From contig NW_017802558.1 in NCBI RefSeq assembly GCF_001625305.1, forward strand, positions 223,462-287,461: a stretch of DNA of 64,000 bases. The letters are read 5' to 3'. Shown one piece after another: positions 1 through 12,105 of this stretch. This stretch comes from Branchiostoma belcheri. Taxonomy: Eukaryota > Chordata > Leptocardii > Amphioxiformes > Branchiostomatidae. Both the position numbers and the translations under genes were made by a program. Within the stretch, counting starts at the first letter, position 1; each line of letters starts with the position of its first letter. Under the pieces are notes generated by a model. The model worked only from the letters and a program-made list of their open reading frames with translations, did no database searches and had not been told where the DNA came from.

Positions 1-998
1 CTTTATATGTTGGGGAGGGGTGCTGACGCATGGCACTGTTGACATTTACGAAAAAAAATTCATAAAAAATCAACACTTAGATATTAAAAAATGCTCGCAT
101 ACGTTTGTTCCTATTACTAGTGTGTGCCTTTCAACAAAATATGGTGAATAAAAACCAAAGCGCTGGCCAGAAAAATTGATTTTTCTAAAAAGGGGGCGTG
201 GCTCATAACTCGAGATGACGTCATGATTACGTCATCAAAATTTGCATAAATTATCATCTTGCACTAAGGTACTCACACAAAAAAAATCAATGACCATAGG
301 TAATCCTAAGTAGTATTTTTAGGATGTCCCCAAAGTCCTCAGCCACCCTTCCATACCACCTTAAGAATGCAGTGTACAAAATACTTTTTTGAACCAGGTT
401 GCCCAGTGGTCAACCTACGACAAAAATTAGGTTGCCCATCAGAATTTTAGGTTGCCCCACCTATAACTATTTTACTCAAATTAAGTAATGTTACATACAT
501 AAGCTTTGACAATATTTCTAACGGACTCTAGTTAACTGATACTAGTAATAGCCATTAATACCTAAAATTAAAAAGCATCTGCCGGATACAGTGGTGGGGG
601 GCCCGGGGCAAATGGGCAACCAGGTATTTTGCATGCTGAAATGAGACTTACATGTAGCTACCATACAATTGAATTAACATGATTGATTACTTTTGGTTAC
701 TGTAAATCACTTTACGTTCGCGGTAACAAAAGTTCTTAGTCTGAGAAAAATGGACGTTTGTGGAAGTATACAGAAGCAGCAGGTGCAGCAAAAACAAAGG
801 TGGTAAATTATTTGTTCACAGTAATGATAAGTTTCCGGTACAGAAGTGACCGCGAAAGCCGTGAATGTTAAAGTACTGTGAAAAAGTAATGATTTACAAT
901 ATCATTGTATGAAGTACAAAATCAGTATGATATGTATTTTTCTTACATTTTGCTGGACAGAAACAAACTAAAGTTGATTATTTGTTGTTTACATGCAG
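1..998. other. Upstream part of a GFM2 intron, repeat-rich
   Basis: I see no coding exon here. The GFM2 reading frame enters at 999 in mid-protein, and no exon with a GxxxxGK[ST] P-loop could be found to its left, so the 5' exons must lie outside the window. Bases 170-250 look like a common interspersed repeat (two TGACGTCA/TTACGTCA boxes). Bases 400-460 repeat the phrase AGGTTGCCC three times. Bases 698-901 are a copy of the inverted-repeat family called A in this annotation. Confidence 0.5.
698..901. repeat. Family A short inverted-repeat element (MITE-like), full-length copy
   Basis: Starts with tactgtaaatcac and ends with the near-inverse aatgatttacaata. The middle carries the family hallmarks ctgagaaaaatgga and gcaggtgcagcaaaaa. 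About 205 bp, with no coding capacity. Other copies are at 3499-3645, 10376-10550, 32869-33086, 34486-34698, 43030-43075, 52986-53180 and 59903-60830 (split). Terminal inverted repeats and small size point to a non-autonomous DNA transposon, by inference. Confidence 0.75.
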
Positions 999-3900
999 AT
1001 GTTGATGATGGTGACACAGTGATGGACTACATGAGTCAGGAGAGACAGCGAGGTATCACGATCCAGTCAGCTGCCATCTCCTTCAACTGGCAGAACCACA
1101 GGATTAACCTGATCGACACACCTGGTGAGGCTACAGCAGTGCAGCACTATGACGTACCACCCACACCCAGGAATATATTAAGCATTAAGTCGTAAAAGAT
1201 CACTGTTACACACACACACATAGGAAAGACAAACAACCATAGCATGCGTAGTCCAGTGGTTAGGGACCCTGCCTCTGGACAAAGAGGTTGGCAGGTCAAA
1301 TCCAGGCTGTCCGGGGTCGCATATCGTCTGTCTTCTTCTTTTTGAATCATGTGTGTCATGTCCTTCTTGGCCTGTGAAATATTCTGTACAGTGAAAAACA
1401 TACAGCTGCATTTGTTTTGTGTTTGTTTTCTTTGTTAGGCCATGTTGACTTTACGGTGGAGGTAGAACGCTCTCTCAGGGTTTTAGATGGAGCAGTAGCT
1501 GTCTTTGATGCTTCAGCTGGTGTGGAGGTCAGTAGACATGTTGTTTATTAACCTTTTTATATTGTCACTTGTCTAACTGTCCAATAATTTTACTTCTAGC
1601 GCTAATCCTGACAAAAAACTTTCTTTCTGAGAAGGACAAGGAAAATGTAGCTATGAGAACACAAATCAGCACCAAGGACAGGGAAAGTGTAGCTATGAGA
1701 ACACAAATCAGCACCAAGGACAGGGAAAGTGTAGCTATGAGAACACAAATCAGAACCAAGGACAGGGAAAGTGTAGCTATGAAAACACAAATCAGAACCA
1801 AGGACAGGGAAAGTGTAGCTATGAGAACACAAATCAGAACCAAGGACAGGGAAAGTGTAGCTATGAGAACACAAATCAGCACCAAGGATAGGGAAAGTGT
1901 AGCTATGAGAACACAAATCAGCACCAAGGATAGGGAAAGTGTAGCTATGAAAACACAAATCAGTACCAAGGACAGGGAAAGTGTAGCTGTGAGAACACAA
2001 GTCAGCACCAAGGACAGGGAAAGTGTAGCTGTGAGAACACAGGTCAGCACCAAGGACAGGGAAAGTGTAGCTATGAGAACACAAATCAGCACCAAGGACA
2101 GGGAAAGTGTAGCTGTGAGAACACAAATCAGCACCAAAGACAAGGAAAGGTATCCCTCAGGGAAAACATAATTCCTGTGCCTTTCTTGTGTCACACAGAT
2201 TTGCCCAAAAGCATTGCACTTTTTTGAAACTACAGCATTGTATTTTAATAACTAGTACTTGTTGCTACAGGCCCAGACACTGACAGTGTGGAAACAGGCA
2301 AACAGATATTCTATCCCAAGGATTGCTTTTCTCAACAAAATGGACAAGACTGGAGCAAGGTATTTTTATTTTGCAAATTTGATCATTCCATTGGTTTAAA
2401 ATTCTAAACATAAGAATTTTATTCAAACGTTGGCAATAGAATACAACATGATTGTAACCAGGCTCTTGTAGCCTTACATTCTGGAATCTGTTTTTGTTAC
2501 ACAAACAGTGGTGATCATTCAGAAAATTGTGGTGATTCAGTGTCTAAACAATGTTGTCATCATGGATACATCTCTACATCTCTTTGTCACAAGTCTACAT
2601 CTCTTTGTCCTTTTCCTTTTTTTGCAGCTTAGAGTATTCCATCAATTCGATCAGAGAGAAGTTGAAGACAGTTCCTCTAGTGCTACATGTGAGTACCCTA
2701 AGCATGTCTTCGTGTTTTCTAAGTTAACAGTATTTTATTAGCAGAATATTTTAAAAAAAGATGAACTTGTAGAGACCATTAAAATGTCTTCTATGGTAAA
2801 CTGGTGGACATACCAACCACTGAGTATCTAATGCCAGAAAAGAACAAGAAACAGTCATGCCTTCAAATATCAGAGTTATCAAACAAGAATTGAGCTGTTC
2901 AAAAACTTGTATTGTCCAAGAACTATCGTAGTGGAACTCGTTGCCACCAAGTACAGTTGGGGCATCGTCAGTAGATAGCTTTAAACCACTCCTGCAGTTA
3001 GATGTGCAAAGATTGGGTGTCACAGGCCATTCAGAGTAATATAGCTAGCTGCCACTGCACTGCGTGCCTGTGAAGCTGGTCGGCACAGCAAAGGGCAGTT
3101 ATACTGGCTATACTGATACAGATACAGATAGTACATGTAGTAGATTCGGAAAACTGTATTTTTGTAAACTATAGAAATTGCATCTCTACAGTATGTGTAA
3201 TGAATGATATTGTTTTCAGTTGCCCATTGGTATAGAGAAGACTTTCAGTGGCATGGTGGACTTGGTGTCCATGGAGAAGCTGACATGGACCCTGGGCCCA
3301 GGGAATGATGGGTCGACATACCAGACAACACCACTCCAGGATGTGGAGGATACAGAACTACAGGAGAGGGCTTTAGAGGAGAGGGCTCTCCTGATAGAGC
3401 AGGTACATGTACCAGTATTTGTATTCTTAAATGTTCTAGCACTTCTGATTTCATATTATTGTGGTAAAACAACGAACAACACTGCAAACCATTCGGTATA
3501 CTGTAAATCACTTTATGTTTTGGCAGTAGCAAAAGTTCACCGTCTGAGAAAAACAGACATGTTGGCAAAACTGTATGTTCGTGGTGGCGGCAGGTGCAGC
3601 AAAAAGAAAGTTCACGGTAAAGTTTGTGGTACAGAAGTCAGTTGATTGCTTGAAGCTCACCAAACTGATTGATGAATTTTGTTTTCAAATTGACTCTTTT
3701 TTTTGCTTTCAGAAATATAAAGACAAAGACATTTCAAAGTATAGTCTGACCAAGATTGCAGTGTTGTATTGTAGTATAATTGTATTGTATTGTATAACAG
3801 ACTATTGTATTCTTTATTTTGCAAGCATGTCTAACCCCTAGTTTGAGGAAAAAAAGATGTTAAACTGGATAGAGAGAGAGAGTGAGAGAGTGAGAGAGAG

Positions 3901-6900
3901 AGATAAAAAACAAATACATGTGTACGAAGTAAAGTACAGAATAGTATGCCTTGATTTCTCTCAGTTAGCTGAGCTGGATGACAAGATGGCAGAGTTGTTA
4001 CTCAGTGGAGACGGCACATGTGATCTGGAGTCTATCCCAGCTGAGGAGGTAAGGGGCCCAGACGTGGACAATTATCCAATACTCACTTAACTAGGAAACA
4101 GCCACAGAAAATATATCCTAACTTCATGATTTGATGTTGTTTGTTAACTTCAAGAGAGGTGAAGCATTTTGCTTTTTCTACCAGCTTATAATATGTGATG
4201 CTTATGCATTATGCGGCTTTGCTATTGCTTGCATATTTAGTGGTTAAGCATAGCATAGAAAAGTCAGTATTGAGGATAGCATACCAGGCAGAATAGCCAT
4301 TAACTCAATTCTACAGCAATGCAAAACTTGGAAATTTCTCCAGGAGGCTCTCTGTTCATAGTTACTATCTGTGTAGGATTAATTTAGACAATAACTGAGA
4401 GATTTTGTCCATCTTGGCCCCTGCAGGTCCATATGGCTCTGCAGAGAGTGACCCGAGCCCAGACAGGTGTGCCCGTGTTGTGTGGCAGTTCCCTGAAGAA
4501 CAAAGGTGTCCAACCCCTGCTGGACGCCATCATCAGATACCTGCCTGACCCACGGGACAAGGGCAAGGAACTGGAGTAAGTAGTCAGGGCTACTAAAGGC
4601 CTAGGAAAATGTTGTGTTTACTGTTTCCCAACCGACCCTAGTAAAACTGCTGACCCTAGCCTTTTTTTTGGGTGGACCCCTGCAAGGGGCATAAATTTTT
4701 TGAGCTGATCTACCTTTTCTAGCTCCGTGATCTGACACCTAAGTGATGAATAGCTGTACAATCAGTTTTTCAACCTTGACATTGAAAATTTAAGTGTCCT
4801 TATGCTACATTTAAATTGTTAAACTGTATTAAATTAGTTGGATGAACTTGGATCACCAGAGATCGCTAAAGTCTAAAAAAATGAAGAAAAACAAAAAGAT
4901 AATCCCTATCTACCGACCCTAATTTGTTCAGGACTGAAACACAACAGTTTTTTTCCTAGGCCTAATGTTGTGTTTCCAGTTTTAGTCCTGAAAAAAACTA
5001 GGGTTGGTAGATATTTGACCTAACATTTTAACCCCAGGCCTCAGGATGATATCAACAATCTTTGGAAGTTTCATTGTATATTTCATTGTATATTTTCAGA
5101 ATTTCAACATAACAGATGCATGTTGTATTCTTGCTACTTCAAGTTGACTTGGTGAATTACATGTGGAATATTATTCCTTTTTCCTAGGCAGCTGTATGAG
5201 GATAGTTTATGTGCATATGCCTTCAAAATCATCCATCATAAGCAGCGGGGACCTCTGACCTTCCTACGCATCTACTCAGGAACCCTCACGCCACAGTCCA
5301 CTGTCTATAATGTCAGCAGGGACTGCACGTAAGAATAATACTCATACCTACAATGTTAGACCATGTTGTTTTGGTCACTAGCAAGCTGAAAGCAGCTGCA
5401 AAATCAGCAAATATATGCCGTGAATTGCAAAATTCTAAAGGATTCTAAAGGAATGGAAGAAAATGCGAAGAAATGAAAATGAAGAGTCTATTACAATAGT
5501 AGTTGTTCAACCTTCATGACTGCGTAGATTTCATAATAAAGGCAACTTTTTTTTGGCCAAACTCTTATTAAGTTCCACGCATCAGTTTTGGGTTTCGCAG
5601 AGGATGTCATCCATATCATCAAATCTACATTGCCTTACTCTTTGCTATGTTTTATCATGATTATTTTGACTATTTTCAGTCTATCATCACAGTTTATTAT
5701 GAGGGCATCATTGGTTCATTTTGCAATTATTGTATTTTCTTTTTCTTTTACAATATTTACAAAATAAAACCATATAGGGCAGATACCTGCCGAACTTAAA
5801 GTAAAAGCATTCCTGTTCTAGCTTTGAAGGAAAGTTTGCTACTTTCCTACTACGTGTTCTTACTTTCAGATAGATCATTGCCAAACTTTCCACCCTGCAG
5901 AGAATGTGTGAACAGACTACTGCTGGTTTTTGCTGATGAGTACAGAGAGATGTCGGCCATGTCTGCCGGAAATATCGCCATGGCTGTGGGGCTCAAACAG
6001 GTCAAATTTGTATTCAATTCTTTCCTCCATCAATGTTTCACTCTTACCTGTAGATGTTTAGGTAGTTTAACACCAAAATTGACCTCAACACTTGATGCTT
6101 GTTGTTTTTTCAGACATACACTGGAGACACCCTTGTGTCCTCCCCATCTGCAGTGGTATCTGCCAAAAAAGTAAGAGGGCAGCTGCAGGAGAAGGGGCAT
6201 TCCATTTCTGATATGGGGGACGAGGATGCCCCAGTGCTCGCAGGACTGGATGTTCCTGAACCTGTCTTCTTCTGCACAATAGAGGCACCGTCAATATCAA
6301 AACAACAGGGTATGTATAGTCATGTTTGAATGAATGGAACTGTTTCCAGTATTGTCCTTTTCTAGACCTGTGTTCTCATAGCCACACTTTCCCTGTCCTT
6401 GGTGCTGATTTGTCTTCTCATAGCTACACTTTCCCTGTCCTTGGTGCTGATTGTGTTCTCACAGCTACACTTTCCCTGTCCTTGGTGCTGATTGTGTTCT
6501 CTATGCTACACTTTCCCTGTCCTTGGTGCTGATTGTGTTCTCTATGCTACACTTTCCCTGTCCTTGGTGCTGATTTGTGTTCTCATAGCTACACTTTCCC
6601 TGTCCTTGGTGCTGATCTGTGTTCTCACATCTACACTTTCCCTGTCCTTGCTGCTGACTTGTGTACCACAAAAATGTCTAGCAGAACCATTTATGGTTGG
6701 AAGTTGACAATGAGCGGCAAAACATTATGAGGGACTTTCTTTTCCATTTCCATTATTGTGTGAAATGCACATTATTGCAGATGATGTAACCGGTCGACAT
6801 AACCGCACTCCCCTGGAACAACGTATTTGTCGATACTGTAATCTAGATAGAATAGAAGATGAACTTCATTTTGTAGTAGAATGTAGTTTGTGTAACAGTG

Positions 6901-9900
6901 AGAGAATTGAACTTTATGGACAAATGACATCGATGTTTCCCCACTTTACACACCTAAGTAATACAGACAAATTCACTTTTTTAATGAACTTAGACAAACC
7001 CTCGATCCTTAAACTTGTATGTTCTTATCTTTTCAACATCACAGAGAAGCGAAGAGAAGTCGAAATTATGTAACAAACTGTAGTGCTAGTACTAGATTGA
7101 TCTTGTTGTGTATATATTTGTGTATTCAAGTTAACCTTTGTACCTAACCCAGTGGGTATGTTTGTACAATAAACGTCTTCAATGATATTTACCTTACCTA
7201 GAGCTGGATGCTGCCTTGGTCAATCTTCAGAAAGAGGACCCAAGTCTTCATGTCAAAATTGATCCTGAAACAGGACAGGTAAATGATGGCTTTGTTTACT
7301 TATTGCTGGAGTACTGTTAGTCGTTGTGTTCCTTTAATCCATCTAGAACACTGATTGGTGATGCCATAGCAAATATGGAAATTTTATGATAATTAAGCTG
7401 TACTTTTTTTTTAATTAATTAATTCAATTTTCACTTCAAAACTAGGCTCATAGGGTCCACTAACATATTTTGGGTTACAGTAAGGGACCGTAAAGACAGA
7501 TGTTTTTTTAGGTTTTACTCATTTGGGAAGCATAATCACAAGAAAGCTTGCTCCATAGTGATGTAATTCTAGGAAAGAAGCTTTCAGCGTGGAACTTCCT
7601 CCTGAGAGATGGAGTATGGAGGAAGAAACGGTGATTTTTTTTAGGAGGAAAAGGTGATTTTCTTTTGAAGTAGTGGCAAAATGTATTCTGGCTGAGAAAG
7701 TTGAAAGTGGGAGGGGGGGTGATATTGGGGCTTAGTAAAGTAAATGCTGTCAGTTATTGGTTAGTGCTTCATTTTGTGTTACTTTGTGTTTAGACTGTGT
7801 TATCCGGGATGGGAGAGCTGCACCTGGAGATCATACAGGACAGGATCCTGAAGGAGTACGGCCTGGAGACACACCTGGGGCCCCTACAGGTGGCCTACAG
7901 GGAGACGGCAGGTGAAACAGCTCAAGAAACAGGTGGGTACACCTGGCACCTGCTTGGTTAATGCAGACCAACCTGTACACTATTGAGAACTGTACTTGAT
8001 GACTTTTACCTACTAGTAGATATACGTACTTCTTTTGAAAGTCTCTTCACTTTGTATTACATTTGGCTAAGTGTCCCTTCTATCCTCCATTCTCTAATTC
8101 TTTCAAGGTTGTGCTGAATCTTATATTTTAGTGGGAGAGTCAGGTAGAGGCGCCTGATGTGCAGTATAAACCAAAAACCGAATGAAAAGTGAAATACAGC
8201 ATAGCCATAGTGTGCTTGGGGAAGGCAGAGACAAATTTGGTCTGTTTGAGGCCTTCCCCACAACTAAACAAAAACAAGCAAATAGTAACTTAACTAAAGT
8301 TTGAACTTTTGAACTGAAATAACAATACATACTGAATCAACATGAGTTAAGTTAACAAACTATAATAACAACTGATAACAATGAAGTAAATATCTGAAGG
8401 CATAAATAACATGATCCAAAATGTAATTGCTTAAAAGGGGAACTGAACAGAAGAACTAAGTGTAAGTTGGGTTGTGCAGTAAGAATAAGAAGTGAGTGTT
8501 CTTAAATTAGTTTGTTCTTGAAGTACACCTACCTAGATTGCCTATAGCCGGTCTTGTTTTTCCGTCCCCAGTGACTGTAGATCGTGTTCTGGGTGCCCAG
8601 AAGCACCATGCCGTGGTGACTGTCTCCATACAGCCACTGGAGTTAGACGGTCAGACCAGGGACGTCTCCGTGTACTTCGGACTAGACAGGAGGACAGTGA
8701 ACAAAGACGTTCTGACAGCAGTGAAAAGTGGCGTTGTGTCAGCTTGTACACAAGGTAGGGAATGTCTTGGAATGTGATGTGTTGTTTCAAGACTAAAACA
8801 CATTTGGATAGTAGTTTAAACATGCTGTTAAGCCTTAAGACTCACAGCAAGCTACATGTATCACAACCACCCCTATTGCCCCCATAATCCATGACCAGGT
8901 CAATATGTAAAGTCACATTGCGTTCAGACTGAAGTCAGAATGCGCTGAAGCCGGTTCATAGCTACCTCCAGAGGTGGTTTGGGATCAAGGTTTCAATGTG
9001 ATTTAGAGCATTGAGACGGGGCGACATGAATCCTGCTTTGGTGGAATCCAGATGCAATGCGCTTCCACAAGCTTAATGTGAAGAGGGGAATAGTTCCATG
9101 CACCAAAGCATCACTTGTATTTACTGGTACTGACATGAGATGATTTGGTAATATGGCCTTTTGTATGTCTAGGTCCCTTGTTAGGCTATCCTGTTGTGGG
9201 GGCAGAAGTGACTGTAGATGCCATTGAGGTTGGTGCGGGGACATCAATGGCAATGGTGTCAGCATGTGCAGCACAGGCAACACAGAAGGTAAGGTTCATC
9301 ACTCTTACTCTGCCCTTCCCATTGTACTTGTCATCAATTTACATTGTGTTTTAAAAGGTTCTTAATGGCAAATGTGCAGATCTTGGCACATTGGCGACAC
9401 CAAATCCGTCTGTGTCCTCATCAGTGTTTGGACACAGTTTCAACGATTAGCAGAAAAGCCCGGTGGGCATCACTCCAATGTACAGAGTGGGAAGTCATGT
9501 GAAGTGCCTTTCACAAGGGCACAACATTGGGCATGTCAGGGGGATTGAACCCAGGATTTCTTGGTTCCAAACACTCTGCCACATGTACATAATCCTTTGG
9601 TCATGCAATGCTGTCAGTTTGTATATGGTAGTCTACCTGGTCTTACCTGTGTACTTACTGCTTCCAGATGGTCTGAACAAAAAAACATAATTCATTCAAT
9701 TTGATATTCCTTCTGTTGTTCCAGGTTTTAAAGAAGAGTGGTGGGAGGATATTAGAACCAATGATGCTGCTGGAGGTAAACTTTGCTCATATGCCATTCC
9801 CAGTTTAATATACACAAAGGATATCATGGAAATCTCAATATGCTTCCCTACAGTTGACTTGTCCTGGCAACTTTTGGCATTCTGAGTGGGTGTCATCACA

Positions 9901-10857
9901 ATATAACAAATCTCTGAAGTGATGCCTGAGATGAAGCATTTATCAAGTGCATTTCTCCTGGTTTACATTAACTGCCTTTCTTCTACAAACATTAACACCT
10001 ATTTTCTCACTCAAGCAAACGATCTTCCACCATCATCCTCAGCTTGGAGAGTACCAAATGTACACCAGTCCTAAGCATGTTAAAGATACCATGTTGCCAC
10101 ACTGAGAGTAAGGGTCCATCCTGTTGAATTGAAAATTAGAGTTCAGTACTAGTCTTATGCAGCTTGTACCAACTCTACAATACTGGACAGATGTGTAGCG
10201 CCAAGAAGTTTCATGCCTGTTTCGACTTTCTACTCCTAGATCACCACAGATGAGGGCCACATGCGCTCAGTCCTGGCTGACCTGTCCCAGAGGCGTGGTC
10301 GCGTCACGGAGGTACAGAGTCGGGCGGAGTCCAGGGTGGTCGTGGCAGAGGCACCGCTAGCGGAACTCATGGTAACTAACTGTATGTTCGCGGGAGCAGT
10401 AGTTCGGGTTACGAGAAAAATGGACGTGTTTACAGAACCATACATTCGTGGTGGCGGCAGGTGCAGCAAAAAGAAAGTTGGTGAACTATTTGTTCATGGT
10501 CATGACAAGTTTGCAATACAAAAGTGACCATGAAAACAGTGAACATTAAAGGTTGTTCGGTGTAACAGGTTGTTCGGTATAAAAATTACCTAGCTGACGC
10601 CGCGCTGCATGCCTACGAAGCTGGTTTGTTATACTGGCTATACCGACACAGATACAGAAAACTTATTAGTTCTACCAACACACTTTCATTCAACTGTTAT
10701 ACTCTTTACAACACAGGGTTACTCCACGGCGATACGAACTGTGACCTCTGGGCAGGCGACCTTCACCATGGAGCTGTCCAGGTACGAGGAGATGACAGCA
10801 CTGGACCAGAACAGACTCCTCAGGAAGATGACAACATTCGATGTGGAAGGCTTTTGA
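999..10857 (+). CDS. GFM2: GFM2, mitochondrial elongation factor G2 (ribosome-releasing factor 2), 5'-partial
   Basis: GTPase that, with mitochondrial recycling factor, splits mitoribosomes after termination. Seventeen exons join in frame: 999-1124, 1439-1527, 2271-2359, 2628-2688, 3220-3402, 3965-4048, 4427-4575, 5188-5328, 5901-6000, 6114-6309, 7202-7278, 7794-7932, 8572-8754, 9173-9288, 9725-9775, 10240-10371, 10717-10857 (stop TGA). They give about 684 codons, and every junction is GT-AG. Visible motifs: switch I RGITIQSA (exon 1), G3 DTPGH across the first junction, G4 NKMD (exon 3), GSSLKNKG (exon 7), then EF-G domains II to V ([41 protein letters not shown]). Human GFM2 has the same order of blocks, including the divergent domain IV that separates it from GFM1. 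The P-loop exon is absent, so the N-terminus lies left of the window. The domain IV start at 7932/8572 is shorter than in human. Introns hold two minisatellites and LINE debris. Function is assigned by family, not tested. Confidence 0.93.
1243..1330 (+). repeat. tRNA-like SINE head
   Basis: The sequence has an A-box-like tagtccagtggttaggga and, about 40 bases on, a B-box-like ggtcaaatcca, as in tRNA-derived SINEs. It cannot fold as a complete tRNA by eye and lies inside a GFM2 intron, so it is read as a SINE remnant. Confidence 0.45.
1640..2152 (+). repeat. 42-bp minisatellite, 12 copies, GFM2 intron 2
   Basis: Twelve near-identical 42-bp units, each holding agctatgagaacacaaatca followed by gcaccaaggacagggaaagt. 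Because 42 is divisible by three and the unit lacks stops, both strands stay open for about 200 codons. The apparent product (14-residue unit [14 protein letters not shown]) has no start context or splice link to GFM2, so I treat it as non-coding. The same unit recurs in reverse orientation at 6363-6660. Confidence 0.95.
2880..3135 (+). mobile_element. LINE 3' end remnant (C-terminal WNSLPP motif plus tail)
   Basis: A frame beginning near 2935 reads [17 protein letters not shown], then [17 protein letters not shown] and stop. This is the typical C-terminus of CR1/L2/Jockey-like non-LTR elements. It is followed by a conserved tail ending in repeats of gatacagatacag. Tail relatives occur at 10550-10665, 28535-28680 and 36105-36235. 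It sits in a GFM2 intron and is 5'-truncated. Confidence 0.75.
3499..3645. repeat. Family A element, 3'-truncated copy
   Basis: Shares tactgtaaatcactttatgt, the gtctgagaaaaacaga core and ggcggcaggtgcagcaaaaa with the copy at 698-901. It lacks the right terminal inverted repeat. Confidence 0.7.
3868..3905 (+). repeat. (GA)n-rich microsatellite
   Basis: A run of gagagagagagtgagagagt type sequence 60 bp upstream of the acceptor of GFM2 exon 6 (3965). It is purine-rich and therefore unusual so close to a 3' splice site. Confidence 0.8.
4597..4963. repeat. Family H inverted-repeat element, complete copy
   Basis: A 367-bp element with perfect 9-bp ends aggcctagg / cctaggcct that extend imperfectly (tgttgtgttt / aaacacaaca). 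It contains the phrase ccgaccctag three times in variant forms. It begins 22 bp after the donor of GFM2 exon 7. A second copy starts at 63867 and runs off the window. Confidence 0.75.
6363..6660 (-). repeat. 41-42-bp minisatellite, 7 copies, inverse of the 1640-2152 array
   Basis: Seven units of the form ttccctgtccttggtgctga + tttgtgttctcatagctaca, the exact reverse complement of the 42-bp unit in GFM2 intron 2. Several units are 41 bp, so the frame drifts. It begins about 50 bp after the donor of exon 10 (6309). Confidence 0.95.
6670..7196 (+). mobile_element. 5'-truncated LINE, C-terminal zinc-finger-like tail and 3' UTR
   Basis: The frame 6756-7073 encodes a peptide with C-X2-C (ICRYC), then [10 protein letters not shown] (H-X4-C). 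This cysteine/histidine module lies at the C-terminus of many non-LTR retrotransposon polymerases, and it is followed by a stop. Then comes a 120-bp UTR with caataaacg near 7170. The 3' end abuts the acceptor of GFM2 exon 11 (7202). No reverse transcriptase domain remains, so this is a dead-on-arrival copy. Confidence 0.7.
9425..9605 (+). repeat. SINE-like tRNA-derived fragment
   Basis: Contains gggggattgaacccaggatt, the inverse-type B box (TGAACCC), and flanking phrases seen in other tRNA-like fragments of this window. It lies in a GFM2 intron. It is too decayed to assign a family. Confidence 0.35.
10376..10665. repeat. Family A fragment followed by LINE tail
   Basis: Bases 10376-10550 match family A (cgagaaaaatggacgtgt, ggcggcaggtgcagcaaaaa). 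Bases 10550-10665 match the LINE tail family (gccgcgctgcatgcctacga, gacacagatacag). Both lie in the last GFM2 intron, ending about 50 bp before the acceptor of the last exon. Confidence 0.65.
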
Positions 10858-12105
10858 TGAAACTCATCATTCTGCTATGATTTGATGGCCTTGATGAAGA
10901 TGGCAGACGGTCATCAAAACATCAGCTCTTGTTAAACAACTGGTTGTGACTTGTGAATAAAGAACTTTGCTATTCAATCATTCACCAACCTGGTGAAATT
11001 ATTCATGATGGATATTCAGCCATGTCAATTGTAAGTTATACTTTACCGGCTATTTATATTATAAGCAAAACAGATGATTCTTCATGACTTTTACCAAAGT
11101 AACAAAGTGTAGGCTTCAAGTGTATAATAAATAGAATTCCAGCTTGTCTAAGCCTGATTCTTTTTGCCACTTCATATAACATTATATGATACACACAATG
11201 TAGAACTAGCAGAAAAGTTACTGCAGCCAGGAAAGAAAATTATCATTGACCAGAGACACCGACTTCAGCTTTGCTGCAAATGTAATCACAATCAACAATC
11301 ATATATTGTAACAAACTTACCCAGTAACATTGTATCTTATGTTTAAAAATTAATGCATTTATGAATCTCAATTGCCTACATAAAAAAAAATCTGCTGTCT
11401 ATTCTTTGTGATGTTCATTATTCATACATGTACAATTCAGGAGAATATACTAGCAGCTCTTTTGCATTTAACAAGTATTCAAATTTAGCGAGCTTTCTTC
11501 AAAATTGCAAACATGTGACTAGTGAGAAGTGTCTAGTACATGTACTTCACAGTCAGCTTGTAAAATGCAGAAGCTGGTACGTATAGAATGCAATATGGTG
11601 TATTCCGACTCGAGGGAGGGCCGGGACCAAGGACGATGCGGAATACACCCTGTTGTATTTTATTTATGTCATACCCACCCAAGAAAACGCGCCTTTCAAT
11701 GCAAAATGGGCCAAAATTTTGGTGCCCCTAAAACAATGAAATGCAACAACTTCGATTCCAACATCCAAATCCTGTATTCGAATTCTCGAAAGAAGCACAC
11801 GCGGTTAGGGTGAAACGCGTTCGAATCATTCTATAATTGGAATCCATGAAAGCCCGGGCCGCAACGTAAAGTACAACCTGGTCCAGAACACCATTATCTA
11901 ACGTTATCACAGCCCAGGTATTATATAAAAAATGTGATACAGGAGTTTCTGATTATACTAAAATAACAGTTATCTGATCACACATTGTGATGCAGGTGCA
12001 AAATATATTCGATATTCCTCATTTCTTCTTTTGGATTTCTTTGCAACTAGTTACGTGACTTCCTGTATCTGCAATCTGCACCAAAGGTGCACCCTTCAGG
12101 TCTAT
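10858..12105. other. Convergent 3' spacer between GFM2 and hexosaminidase
   Basis: Holds the GFM2 3' UTR (+) and the putative hexosaminidase 3' UTR (-). A plus-strand AATAAA lies at 10956-10961, about 100 bp after the GFM2 stop. A minus-strand AATAAA (TTTATT at 11659-11664) lies 440 bp beyond the hexosaminidase stop. An 11-bp perfect inverted repeat, ggtgtattccg / cggaatacacc, at 11597-11607 and 11639-11649 could form a hairpin in the hexosaminidase 3' UTR. No gene is seen here. Confidence 0.6.
10956..10961 (+). terminator. GFM2: GFM2 polyadenylation signal AATAAA
   Basis: First AATAAA after the stop codon, 99 bp downstream, in a plain AT-rich context. A usable signal by position, not proved. 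Confidence 0.6.

Noticed and set aside
1640..2152. CRISPR-like regular array
   Set aside because: Units are directly adjacent without unique spacers, in an animal gene intron. It is a minisatellite.
1565..2194. Open frames of about 200 codons on both strands with a 14-residue repeat
   Set aside because: They come from the 42-bp minisatellite, whose unit is a multiple of three and stop-free on both strands. The array is inside a GFM2 intron with proper splice sites around it.
6326..6730. Repeated peptide frames rich in TLSLSLVL or [12 protein letters not shown]
   Set aside because: Same minisatellite unit in reverse, with 41-bp units that break the frame; no start or homology.
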